Shown here piece by piece: positions 30,710 to 42,173 of a stretch of DNA of 64,000 nt. Source of the DNA: Ehretia macrophylla (taxonomy: Eukaryota; Streptophyta; Magnoliopsida; Boraginales; Ehretiaceae). The DNA is taken from NCBI GenBank assembly GCA_037974665.1, contig CM075767.1, positions 17,004,840-17,068,839 on the forward strand, read 5' to 3'. How positions within the stretch are numbered: the stretch's first letter is position 1; every line of letters begins with the position of its first letter. The position numbers and the translations under genes were made by a program. Below the pieces are notes generated by a model. The model ran no database searches. It saw only the letters and a list, made by a program, of their open reading frames with translations, and was not told where the DNA came from.

Positions 30710-31329
30710 TCACTAGGTTAAGGCCGAAACATGATGTGTCAATACTTATCCCCTGCAAGATTGGAAAGTAGAAACCTGAACAGTCATAAATTCCACAAGA
30801 AATTCCAAAAGACTTCTAACATTCTCCCAAAACATCGGCCTTAAAGGTTAACAACACCCTGTTATATGTTACAATATCCGAGTCTACCTGTCAACATTCC
30901 AAACCTAGGCTTACTAAGTAGAGTTATCAACTTAGCTAGGTATCTAGTTGACCAAAAGAATATTACCATAGATTAAATACTTCAATTATACAAAATCATA
31001 CTTATTACAACAAGGAGTACATCTTCACAGGCAAGCATGTAGATCACATAAGCAAGAATCCGATTTATCGCATCAATGAAACTTGTAACCACATGGGAGC
31101 TTGCTAGGCTAATCCTCACCTGAAATGGTTAAAAGAAGGGTGAGCTAGATCCTCAGATATAGCTCAGTGATGAGGTAAACAAGGAAGAATTTTCACAAAG
31201 GCTTTATCTTTTTGAAAACTTCTTTCTAAAACCATGATGTGCATATATCACATATAACAAGAACACAACCAACTTAACAAGAATAATCAACTTAAACAAG
31301 ACAAGAATCAAACTTAATACCAAGCAAGC

Positions 31330-31605
31330 AACTCTACTCTTTGAGGGTTGTATCAAGCAAGAGTAGAAGGAACATTATATCCGGCAATGATAATAAAACA
31401 AATATTCAAGTCTACTCTCCGAGGGTTGTACCAAGCGAGAGTAAGAGGAACATCATATCTGGAAATGATAATAAAACAAATATTCAAGTCTACTCTCCGA
31501 GGGTTGTACCAAGCGAGAGTAGGAGGAACATCATATCCGGCAATGATAATAAAACAAATACTCAATTCTATTCTCTGAGAGTTGTACCAAGCGAGAGTAG
31601 ATCAA
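31330..31605. repeat. 78-bp tandem repeat in the solo LTR
   Basis: About 3.5 units, each starting CTACTCTCCGAGGGTTGTAC and holding GGCAATGATAATAAAACAAA. Unit starts are near 31332, 31410, 31488 and 31566. The unit length is a multiple of three, which explains the long frames on both strands here. Confidence 0.9.
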
Positions 31606-34278
31606 ATGATACAATATCAAGAACTTTGTTGGAGATGTCCAGTCTCAAAACTTTTTGTCAAAGCATCTTCATCAATATCATAACACCACACACCAATTAT
31701 GAAGGGAAAATCCGGATATACACCCTAATGCCACAGTAGCCTGTCCATCCTAGCAAGCCCAATGCCACCCAGGCGGTACCGGAAGTTCTACCATAGGGTC
31801 CATTAGATTGCTTAATTGTGTCAAATATATATACCTTCTATCTCTCTAGGTGACACCCCAAATAAGAGAGAAATTCAAAATAGCAAACAGGCTTGGAAGC
31901 AACAAGGTAGGTTGCCACCGGTTAGTAACAGTAATCAAAGCATAATAGTGTAATCATGATTCAAATAGAGTTCATATAGTACATAAACATGCATAAGAAG
32001 ACAGACTAAGTACGATTCCTCCGATAGCTAAGCATAATCATTAGTGTAATAAGGGGTTGGTTCATGTTAATTCGCTGCTCACAGCTAGGTTCTAATGCAA
32101 TGTATTACATACGTAAGATAAAGGCTAAATTATATGTTCAATGCTTATCAAATAAGAGTCCAAGAAGGTTCATGGAACAAGTTAGAGACAATGGAACAAA
32201 AGACATCAATATTGCCTACGTTCAATAGCCTCTTAAGCAACATATAGAAGTTAACAACTACCTAGTCCCAATCAAAGACACAAATTCCTCAATTAAAGTC
32301 CATTACAATAAACTAGGGTTCAATACGGTTCCAACGCATCCGACCTTGCCTCAATCCTACATCGGTAGCTCCCAAAATCATTAAAACAAGTTTGTTGCAC
32401 GAAGCTGTCAATTGGACATCCGGGCGACACAATATCTATCCAGTCGACCGGATAGAAGCCTCAACGCCCAGCAGCGAGCATTGATCCGGGCGATACATGC
32501 TCTATCCGGTCGACCGGATGAAGAAGGTAATGACCGGATGACTTAACGGGAAAATCTGGGATTTTTGCTTAATATCCGATTTATGTCTAATTTTTCCCTC
32601 TTTTTGCAACACATGAATATACACCTCTACACCACCTTATTAACACCTCAATTGCAACATTTGAACACAATGATTCATATACAAGCTTTACAACATCAAC
32701 ATCCTCAATAAACTCAATACACCTCCAATAAGTTCAAATGCATAATACAGCCTCATGTAACCATCTAATCAAGCTCAATATACAAGTATAACCATAAACC
32801 ATGCTCAATGTATCTTTGAAAAATATTTGAGAAAACAACCCTCACCTTAGTATTGAAGCCTAGAAGAAAGAGATGCAAGACACTTGAGAAACGCTTGAAA
32901 TGCAAAGAAAATGCTCCAAAATGGTTGAACTACTTCATTTCTTCCTTCTTCTTCTTCCTTCATCTCCTTTTCTCTCTTCTTTCCTTATTCTCTATGGACG
33001 AAAATATGAGTGTGGTGTGTGTATCGTGTGTGTTATGTGTGTGAGTTGTTGTATGTGTATGTGTTTGTGTCGTGTGAGTGTGTGTATGGTATATGTAAAT
33101 GGTATTTTGTTTTGTATATATGATATGTATATGTGTGTGTATTGTTTTGGGTGTGTGGGTGTGTAGTGTTTTTGTGTGTGTATGTGGTGTAATGTGTGTG
33201 TTAGGTAGATGTCAAATAGTGTTAGGATATATTTTTTTTTTCCAGATTTTGCTTAATGATAAGAGTGCCCTCCAACTAACTTATGTTATACTAGTTTGCC
33301 ATTCTAGTTGTTTTCTAAGTATTTAGTTGCTTGCCTTAACTTAGCGGTAATTAATTAAATCCTATGATATCCAAAACACTTAATTACATGTGAACCAATA
33401 TAATTGCACGTAAAACGTGGTAAATGCATGTATTTCAAAATGAATACACGCAACTCAAGGTAAATACACATTAATTGATATAAATGCATATTAAATGCTG
33501 CAAAAATATATGAAATGTTATAAAATGCACATGAGCCTCGTGCGGGGTTTCACAACAAGTCCTTTCAATCCTTTGAAAGGACTTGTATGTACTTTTTTTA
33601 AAAAAATTTTCCTCCAAAAATAGCCACTTGAACCATGTTTTTTGGAGACGGACCAATGGGTCCGTCTCCTTTTGGGAGATAGACCCATTGGGTCCGTCTC
33701 ATTTTTTGGAGACGGACCAATAGGTCCGTTTCCTTTTGGTTTTGAGAATTTTTTTTATTTAATTAGTATTAATTTATTTACTATTTAATTACAAGTTTAG
33801 AGTAAAATATTAATAATACTTTAATTATTAATTATTAATATTAACTTAAATTTTAGATTAAAATAAAGTATTTAATTTATGGGAATTTTTTTGAAAAAGG
33901 AATATTGAGCTACTTTAAACAAAATTTATGGAAGAATTAAATTAATAAAGATAACTAGTAATTTATTATTAATAATTTATTTACTATTTAATTAGTAATT
34001 TAATTATAAGTTTATAGAAATTGTTAAGCAAAATTTAATAATTAATAATTAATTATTTTTCGTTTCTATTTCGGAGACGAATTGGAGATGACATTCATGT
34101 TCCGTCTCCAAATCGTCTCCATTGGGAGACGGTTTGGAGACGACATACCAAAGTCGTCTCCAAACCGTCTCAAAATGGTCACTATTCATATAGTGAAAGT
34201 TTCGTCTCCTTTTCGTCACTTTTTTGGCGATAAAAAGGAGACGGACTGTCACCTTTGACAGTTTTTCTTGTAGTGATT

Positions 34279-34912
34279 TCTGACCGATGTGTAACATTAC
34301 AATCCAAAAAAAACCAATAGTAGACTAATGCAACAGTACAGCAAGATGTGATGCCTAATAGGTATATATTTTTATGTTAAAACACAATGTTAAGCATTGT
34401 TAGATTTTGAAATGATTAAGTTTAAGGTCTAATGACTTGCCAAACTCCCGATATATGTCTCCCTAAACTTCAGATCCAATACTCCCAAATCCAAATTACC
34501 CACTTGACATAATGGCTATTTACGGGCTTGCTTGCCTCCATCCCCCCTAGAGGTTATTGTTTTTATTGATTTTGAAGAGCTTGAAGAACCATGAAGATTT
34601 TGTGATGCTCTTGTCTCTTTGGTTGTTGGTTTATTGCTTTGATAGCTTGTGATTTTTTGATTGTTCCATTTAGTTAAGGTAGCCAGTTGACCGGTGTAAA
34701 AACTAATGACCGACTACCTTAACCAAATGGGATAAACTGGCTAGTCATGTGCTTAAATGATTACCCCTTGTTAGGTTAACTTTCTTTAGTTTCGTTTTAC
34801 TCTTCTTTCATTGTTAATGATCATATGACTCACCTATGTATATTTATATTTTTCAATAAAATACACGTTGCTTAATTAACAGAAAAAAAGTTCAGGGTTT
34901 AAACCCACAGTA
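34279..34912. other. Intergenic, no gene seen
   Basis: AT-rich stretch between the CACTA element and unit B. Nothing recognised. Confidence 0.6.
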
Positions 34913-35574
34913 AAATAGACATGATGCCTAATTAGGGTTTTATGTTTCAGTTTGGAGACAAGCGTTAGCGATAAAGAGTAAGTAGTTTCTCAGAGCATTT
35001 TGTAATTAACGACGAGTATCTGCTCTTAAATAAAACTTATTTTCTTCCTTTGCTATCATTTTAATGTTCTAATTATGCTATTTCCGTTTTGTTAAATATG
35101 CGCGAGAAGTTTTGCTAGCTAGATAGTGATTATAGAGGTACTTACCTCAGACTTGGATTCTCTCCTTTTTCTCTCACATTTATTAGATGAGGTGTATTAT
35201 GGGTTATTAAATTTAATTATTTGAAATCTTAACCATTCATTTTCAAATTTATTTTAACAACTTTTTCCATAATTGAATTTCAAAATGAACGATTGAGGTT
35301 TATAAATTTTAATATATTTAATAAGTTAATAGGAGTTGTAGCCTCTAGTGGCCGATAACCGTTAACCCCTTGTTGCATAATTTATGCCTACGATCGATGT
35401 TTGATTACTCCTCGATCCTATATCTTTAAAATTCGTTCATATCTCATTCTACATATAGATTCATACTTTACAGACATTTGTCCTCTCTACTTCTGATACC
35501 TAAGAATTCTAAAATTCAAACATTAATTATACAATTGATAACAACCGCACTGACATCAAACTTTTAGGATTATT

Positions 35575-36389
35575 GGGTAAATAGCACCATAACTTCTTAT
35601 AGTTAGTCGAAATAGCACCATACCTCCCTATATATACACATATATATATGGGTATATATGCATGTATATTTATTATTTATACATGTTTATATACACAAAA
35701 ACAAAACATAGTTGCAGAGGTGGGGTGGAAGGAAAGGGGAAAGGGGCTGGAGGGGTGGGGTAAGAAAATGGGTTTTTTTTTTGGTTAATACCACTTTTGG
35801 TCATTTATCTTTGACGTTATTGACACTTTGGTCCCTTATTTTCAAAAGTGAGACATTTCAGTTCCTCATCTTTTAAAGTTAGGATACCGTTAGTGCTTTT
35901 CGCTCAATCCGTTAATTTTTTAACGGGAGAAGCACGTGTGCATCACATGTGTTTTATTTTTCCATTAAAAAATTAACGGATTGAGCGAAAAGGACTAACG
36001 GTGTCTCGACTTTAAAAGATAAATGACTGAAATATCTTACTTTTGAAGATAAGGGACCAAAGTGTCAATGAGGTCAAAAATAAGGGACCAAAAGTAGTAT
36101 TAACCCTTTTTTTGGTGAAAATTGGGTTGAGAGAAAAAGAAAAGAAAAGAAAAAAAAAATGTAATATAAGGGCATTTTTGTCCAACAAGTAACATTTTAA
36201 GCCAAAAAAATGAAAAATCACACTTAACGGGCGTGCAATGCACTCTCCGTTAAAATTAATGGTTTTTTTGACAAAGGGGTTTTGGTGCTACGTTTTTAAA
36301 ATTACAGGGGGTTCCGGTGTACTTTTAAAAACGCAAGTGTGTCTTGTGTACTTTCGACTAACCATAGGGGGCTAGAATACTATTTATCC
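35575..36389. mobile_element. Long-TIR foldback element, unit B only
   Basis: Left end GGGTAAATAGCACCATAAC and right end reverse complement GGATAAATAGTATTCTAGCC; both then read ..GGTTAGTCGAAA-like sequence, giving inverted arms of about 45 bp. The corresponding site in unit A (about 1285) has only a TA-rich run. It contains a second foldback at 35783-36105. Possibly Mutator-like; no 9-bp duplication could be confirmed. Confidence 0.5.
35783..36105. mobile_element. GGTTAATACC foldback MITE, nested
   Basis: Two arms of about 145 bp pair almost throughout (starts GGTTAATACCACTTTTGGTC, ends in the complement). The centre is near 35945. A second copy of the family lies in the first intron of the defensin gene at 45375-45728. 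Flanks are T-rich, so a target duplication cannot be read. Confidence 0.75.
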
Positions 36390-36733
36390 TTATATATATA
36401 ATATATATATAGATTAAAATCATGATTTAAATTTAGAATCTCTTATTATAACACATTATTACTCGACTATTCTACTGAACTCTTATGTTAATTTATTCTT
36501 GGGTTAATTTATTCGTCCTTGCCTAAATGAAACTTCAACACATTTAACTATTTCAAATTTTTGGGAGAGAAAAGGTTATTATGGTTATATCTACAAAAGG
36601 AAAAAGTATAAGGAAAGGAAACGGTCAAGCAAGCACAAATAATCCGTGTTGATAAAGTTGAATGGGAGAAGTAGTCACTAGAACAGATGGATTAAAGTAT
36701 CTTCACCAAACGCGCTTCTGGCGAATTAAATTA

Positions 36734-37135
36734 GGTTATATTTGGTTTAATTTTTAGATATTTAAAAGCATTTCTTGTAGTTTAGAAGTTGAAACTAACT
36801 TGTTTGACCCATATTTGAAAGTAATTATAAGTAAAAATTGAAGTTGAAAAAAAGCTAAAAAACAAGAAGCTCCAAATTGAATCTTTTTTAAAAAAGACTT
36901 TTGCAAAACTGATTTTATATAATGTGCGAAACTTTTTTTCTTTTTCTTATTCAAATATTTTCCTTTATATTTTTTAAAGTCCAACATTGCCCTCAAAATT
37001 TCTAAAAGCTCAGCATTGTTAGATATAGGCTAAACAGTCAACGGCTTTTATTTAACAGTATTTTTAACCAAAGCTTTACTGGTAAAAACTTTACAGATCA
37101 AAAGCTAAAATTTGACAGTTAGGCTAAATAGAACC
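36734..37135. mobile_element. Tourist-like MITE, unit B copy
   Basis: 402 bp with TTA on both sides (36731-36733 and 37136-37138), at the position equivalent to the unit A copy. It therefore predates the A/B duplication. Confidence 0.75.
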
Positions 37136-37200
37136 TTAATCTCTTTTGTTATGTAAATACGTGCTTTAATATCTTTGCGTCTGTTACTTAAAAGGTGTCA

Positions 37201-37790
37201 TACTGTTTGGAATAAATAAATTTCATAAAATTTTACGGAATTCATTTGCAAATTCAACTTTTTATATTTGGAAGCACCATTTTAAAAAATTAAAAATCCA
37301 GGATTTGCAAATTTTGGATTTGCTCAAGACTTACACAAATCCTAGCTCAAGAGGTGAAATTTACAAATCCACGTTTTTTAAGTTAGTTCATTTCTTTTGA
37401 GAACAAAATTAATATTTAGATTTTTCTTTACACTTAAGTTTAATTTTGACTCAAATACAAAGATTAAAAAATAAAATATATTTCAAACCATCTCCCTCAC
37501 CATTTTTCTTTCAAGAAAATACGAAGAAAATAATTGATCAACAAGTCAGGGTATCAACAGTCCATACTAGTACTTGTTAGATAGTTTAAAAGTTTTTGTT
37601 TATCATTTCTAAATTTTACTAATTTCAATAGAATAAAGGAGGGGTTTTTGAATAAAATACAATTTTTAATTTCAATTCCACATATGTTACAAATTATTGT
37701 TCCAAACAAAAGAATTCATTTATAAATACAAATTTTCATGAAATTTATTTACAAATCACATGAATTACACAATACAAATACTTCCAAACA
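37201..37790. mobile_element. CTGTTTGGAA-type MITE, unit B only
   Basis: Ends CTGTTTGGAA and TTCCAAACA. Units A (3487) and C (53471) read straight through GGTGTCTAGTGTCC, so this copy arrived after duplication or was lost elsewhere. Members of the family are at 46522-48309 and 54169-54965. Confidence 0.7.
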
Positions 37791-38616
37791 CTAGTGTCCA
37801 CACTACTGAATTGAATTATTAGATCTAAAATATTACTTCAGTAGGACTATAACAATAATAAGCCCTAATCTATTTTTTGTACAAAAGATATACATATTTT
37901 GGAAAAAGAAAATATGAAATTAGTGGAGGCTACACTAGCTCCTATACAAATTTGTCTTTTATTATTCGTGGTACAATAAAAATTTAAAAAATAATTTAAA
38001 CTTAGAATGTCCTCAGATTAAAAAAAATGAGTACGTGATCTTTTTACCAAATTCTTGACGGGAAATGTGCCTTTGATTATGCTCTTTATAAATAGTCAAA
38101 AGAAACTGCTCCCAGAATTCCTTTTTTTTCCGTTTGGAGACTGATTTCTTCAATCTAAAAAGATAAAGTATCGATTGGATGAGAGATAATCTCCCTCAAA
38201 TGTAAAGTTCTTTTTCAAATAAGCAATAACATGATATGCACATGGCCTAGAACCGTCCACACCATTCACGATTAGTTATGTTTATACCATAAAGGGTCGT
38301 GCCTGCCTTATGAGCCTCCTTGTAATGTTCTGCACTTTAAAGTCGGTATAAACTTACGGTTAGTAGTGGAGATCTTTATTAAAAACGTTACCTCAGACCA
38401 CCTAATCAAGATGCTTCTTAGACCATTTAATTGTTGTGACGATAACATGCACACAAAGATAAAGACTAAAATAGATAAGATTTAACGTCTTCGGTCACTT
38501 TTGTCTTACATCAAGATCTTACTTCTGAAATAATCTACTATCACAACTGACATTATGCACGAACAATATCTCCACCCTCTTTTTTTTGTGTCTCAATTAT
38601 TAAGTTAAAAAGTCAT

Positions 38617-38905
38617 TGTTAAGGATCATGGGATCTTATATGGTGAATTTAGGGTTGGTGATTTTTCGATATGAGAGTAATGTATATTCCAACAAACAAG
38701 TACTCAGTGAGAGCAAAATGAAACCAAAGAGATTGGTCACACGTGGATGAATGCGATTGGACTAAGAGCCCAACTCTAATACCATGTTAAGAATTATGAG
38801 ATTTTTTCATAAAATCAATTAGTATTAGGTAGAGTAACCCAAGATCTTATATAATAGATTTGTAATTGGTGATTTTTTGATGTAGGCGAAATATATATTC
38901 CAACA
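38617..38905 (-). mobile_element. TRIM retrotransposon, unit B copy
   Basis: Two short LTRs (38617-38694, shortened, and 38785-38905, 121 bp) start TGTTAAG and end ATTCCAACA in plus orientation. On the minus strand an initiator-Met-type primer site (TGGTATTAGAG here, TGGTATCAGAG in the C copy) abuts the 121-bp LTR, so the element runs minus. The interior is about 90 bp and non-coding. Flanks GTCAT and TTCAT agree in four of five bases. Confidence 0.82.
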
Positions 38906-39695
38906 TTCATATCTTTAAGAAACTGTTTTTTATCCCATTCTCATTTAAATTTTACTTCTATTCTGCATGATTTTTGGGTTAGATTTTCATCCAAATTCAA
39001 ATTCACTCGTTTCACACTTTGTACTTACATCTTGCTTTACAAAAAAACACTTTACATCTTGCACACGTAAAGTTGTCCACGAGCAACATGTTTTGAGTAC
39101 TTAAGTATTGTGGACGAATCATTACACGCAAACGCTTTGGTTTTGTATCAAAATGGTAATATGGTAAAAGTTAGAGGAAAAAAGTTTAGCCATTTTAATA
39201 CTTTGCTCTATCAGTGCAGGCAATCGGTCAGTTGATTTTAAAGTCCAATAGCAGCAACTAGAGGCAAGAATTCTCTCGTAATTTTATAATATTGTGAAAA
39301 AAATTGTGATAGTAAAACGATACTATAGTTTCTCAAAAAAAAAAAAGATAAAATTATTCGAGATAAATTCACCATATTTAATAGTCGAAATAATTTTATT
39401 ATAATTATATAATCACTATACCTTCATTGATTTCCTCGTAAAGTTAGGGTCCAAATACAGAGAGGAGAAAGCGTATAGAAGTTGGTAGAAGCTAAATTTT
39501 AGCTTAATGCTCATGTAAAAACGAGGTTATGGGTAGATGCTCTAAATTAGAGGTTTTTTTAATAAAGCGAAAAGTAGCAGACAAGGCTAGTGCAAATTGA
39601 ATAGTCATGACTCATTTTACAGATTGGATATGCGTCTCCCTTTTTCTGGAATTTTCAAACTATCACATGGCAGAATATTCATTCAAATTAGCCCT

Positions 39696-39703
39696 TATAA
39701 ATA
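39696..39703 (+). promoter_or_regulatory. TATA box of the unit B defensin gene
   Basis: TATAAATA 90 bases upstream of the ATG, in a block conserved with unit C (56207-56214). Confidence 0.75.
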
Positions 39704-39793
39704 CGCACACTTAGCATGGCTTCAAAGCAATTCATCTCTCTTTTACACACACATTTTACAGATTGTTTCACTCTCTCTTTTAGGCTTGCAAAG

Positions 39794-40520
39794 ATGGCAC
39801 GCTCCTTGAGATTGTTTGCTACTGTGTTCCTCATGCTCATGCTTGTCATGGCCGCTGGTAACTTTAAAATTTAATTTCTAGTTAATTAATGTGATTTAAA
39901 ATGAATTATCGTACATTTAAAACCGCGCTATGTTTTTTTTTTTTTTTTGGGAGCTAGGTAAACTACGTTATTTTCTGGTCTCTCATTTTTTCAATATAAT
40001 ATCATTCATATGTCAATGATGATGCCGTACATACTACCTTAATATTGTCACACTTATGTCAGTAATTAACTATCCACGGAATCTTGTAATCATCTTAAAG
40101 ACATTGTATTGTAAAACACATAAATTGAGTGCTTGTAGACCCTAAAAATCCGTAATAAAAATTTCACGATTTTTACCAAGACTTATTTTTTTCTCTATAG
40201 TTCTCATTGGAAAACTATCAATTCCATAATGCTTGAACTTAAACCAATCATATTATTTTGTTCAACGATAACATACTAAACAACCTAGCACTTGTTAGTA
40301 CGTGGAACTAATTAGCCATGATCATATATATATTTTTTATTTGCTTATAGAGATGGGACCAATGGTTGCTGAGGCCAGGACATGTGAGTCACAAAGCCAC
40401 CGCTTCAAGGGAGTTTGTGTGAGGAAAGCGAATTGTGCTGCTGTCTGCCAGACTGAGGGCTTCCATGCTGGCCACTGCAGGGGCTTCCGTCGCCGATGTT
40501 TTTGCACTAAGCATTGTTGA
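39794..40520 (+). CDS. Plant defensin (gamma-thionin), unit B
   Basis: Two exons, 39794-39857 and 40351-40520, joined in phase 1 (G|GTAACT...TTATAG|AG), giving 77 residues. Residues 1-30 are a signal peptide and short linker (hydrophobic [14 protein letters not shown]; predicted cut after VAEA). The mature 47 residues carry eight Cys in the C-x10-C-x5-C-x3-C-x9-C-x6-C-x1-C-x3-C pattern of plant defensins, with the gamma-core [12 protein letters not shown]. Such peptides are secreted and usually antifungal through membrane lipids; the target here is unknown. It differs from the unit C copy at five residues. The ATG at 39794 is the only one giving a signal peptide. Confidence 0.95.
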
Positions 40521-40614
40521 TTTTTATATTTGTGATTTGCACCTTATTAAACTCTCTAGCCATCAGTATGTTGAGTTACTTGTCATGGCTTGTATCCCAT
40601 TGTGTGCCTTAAAA

Positions 40615-40620
40615 AATAAA
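40615..40620 (+). terminator. Polyadenylation signal of the unit B defensin
   Basis: AATAAA about 95 bases after the stop codon, conserved in unit C. Confidence 0.6.
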
Positions 40621-41065
40621 CAAACGACCCTTTTAGATGAAGGGCGTTTCATTTCGTGATTGAGGGTTATTATTAAAAGTTATTTGTACAACTTTAATTT
40701 TGCCGTTAGTCTTATTATATCAGTTTATAATAACTGATCACGCAAAAGATCACGCAACAATAACTGGATAATTCTGTAAACTTTATAAATCAGCATGTTC
40801 AGGGCTGGCATGCATCTTAAACAGCAAAATATCAATGGAAGCAAAGCCATACTCTGCTAACCAATTGACATCAACCTAAACGCATTCTTATGTTAGCAGT
40901 ACATAGTGTCTTTGTTGGTTAGTGACATTATGTTCGTAAGAGAAATGTTATAATTTTATTGTTAAGCAAAAATAGCAATAACTTCATAATTATTTTAAAT
41001 CTCCTTGAACAACACTTTAGGTAAAAGATACACCTTAAGGTATGTTTAACAAAGAATGTTATTTA

Positions 41066-42155
41066 TAACAATTGCTTGTGGATAAATATCCTCCATTGAA
41101 CTATTAACTTGAAAATTGGAAAAAAAAAATCATTTTAGGGTGGTTGTTTCACTAGGAGCTAGATCACTTCACTTTCAAGATGTCTTGGTGGTGAAATGGT
41201 AGACACGCGAGACTCATTCTTTTATATATATATTTTTTTTAATGAAAGAAGGGATAATGCATTAAAATATCATTTTTGCCCTTTCAATTTGATTATGTTG
41301 GTTCTTTTTTCCATTAATTTTCTACTTGTTCGTTGGAATGTGATTGCATTAATGTAATTTTTTTAACCAAGAAAGCAAATGGTCACACTAATTAATCTTT
41401 TATAGCTAAAATTCCTTTCTTTGGTGTCGTTGCTTGAAGCAATGAAAATTTGGAAGTTCACATCATATTTTAAGGGCAAAAATAACATTTTAGTGCATTA
41501 TTACTTTTTTCATAAAAAATCACAAAAGAAATTAAAGTGCAGGAACTTGTTGTTTGAGACTATCATATTTCTCTGGAACTAAGATGACTTTTTTTCTCGA
41601 AAATGTCAAGAAATAGATAACTTCGGTATATTGAAAGAATAACTAGGCATCTTCATTAATTCAACCATGAATATCGCTTAAAAATACTAAAAAAGGAAAT
41701 TCAAAAGATACAGAAACTCCAACCAAATCCCATTCCAGTAAACTCAGTTATGTTCTCACTGGGTTTTGAGAGTTGAAATCAAACATACTTAAAAAAGAAC
41801 ACAGCTCACAATAACGATAATTAACAAAAACTATTTAAGGAGTCATTTGAAAGCCCAGATCACGATGAATCTTTTTCAGGGAGACGTGTAAGTCTGAAGC
41901 TTTGTAAATAATTATTGCAGCAAGGCTAACATATAGTCTTTAGTCGCCGTAAGAAGGAAGAGAAAAGAAGCTGGAAAATAAAAATAAAAATAGAATTCTG
42001 TTATAGCCTTGATTTGTTGGCAATTTAAAACTGCATACAAGTTTAGTGATCACCGGCATAATTTATCCTTTGGTCTTTAAGTTTAATCTTGAGGTGTAAA
42101 TTATATATTTGTCCTTAAATTCATCAGCTAGCTTTAACCTTCAAATTGTGGGAGT
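41066..42155. other. Intergenic, no gene seen
   Basis: AT-rich sequence beyond the end of unit B homology. It holds a plastid tRNA fragment at 41182-41216; nothing else recognised. Confidence 0.6.
41182..41216 (+). other. Fragment of plastid trnL-CAA (5' half)
   Basis: GTCTTGGTGGTGAAATGGTA and the following ACACGCGAGACTCA match the first 35 bases of plastid tRNA-Leu(CAA), with one mismatch at the second base. The match ends before the anticodon loop is complete, so it cannot make a tRNA. It is most likely transferred plastid DNA. Confidence 0.75.
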
Positions 42156-42173
42156 GACTTATTTGACGTAGTC

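Larger units (their letters stand above)
30651..33554. mobile_element. Solo LTR (2904 bp) nested in the CACTA element, Ty3/gypsy Tekay-like
   Basis: Starts TGTCATGCCCCGA and ends GCGGGGTTTCACA, imperfect inverted termini with TG...CA. The 5-bp repeat ACAAG flanks it at 30646-30650 and 33555-33559. Removing it restores an AAGTCCTTTCAA palindrome like the one at 30512. No gag or pol is present, so an ancestral element collapsed by LTR recombination. The long LTR with a TGTCATGCCCCGA start suggests a Tekay/Del chromovirus; this is inference, and a plus orientation cannot be proved. Confidence 0.82.
29187..34275. mobile_element. Non-autonomous CACTA (EnSpm) element, 5089 bp
   Basis: The left end is CACTACAAGAAA and the right end TTTCTTGTAGTG... 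in exact inverted form (CACTACAAGAAA). ATT at 29184-29186 and 34276-34278 is the 3-bp target duplication typical of CACTA. Both subterminal regions are packed with GGAGACG/CGTCTCC motifs (29210-29540 and 33640-34250). No transposase is encoded. The interior contains microsatellites, palindromic GTTCAAGTGGCT repeats and a nested 2.9-kb solo LTR; without it the element is about 2.2 kb. Confidence 0.92.
34913..41065 (+). repeat. Segmental duplication unit B (with defensin gene)
   Basis: Collinear with unit A from 34913 to about 38345 and with unit C over 35214-41065, including the TRIM, the defensin gene and more than 500 bp of 3' flank. Unit B lacks the 417-660 stretch of A that C keeps. It carries private insertions at 35575-36389 and 37201-37790. 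Confidence 0.88.

Noticed and set aside
41182..41216. Functional tRNA-Leu gene
   Set aside because: Only the 5' half is present; the 3' acceptor strand and T arm are missing.
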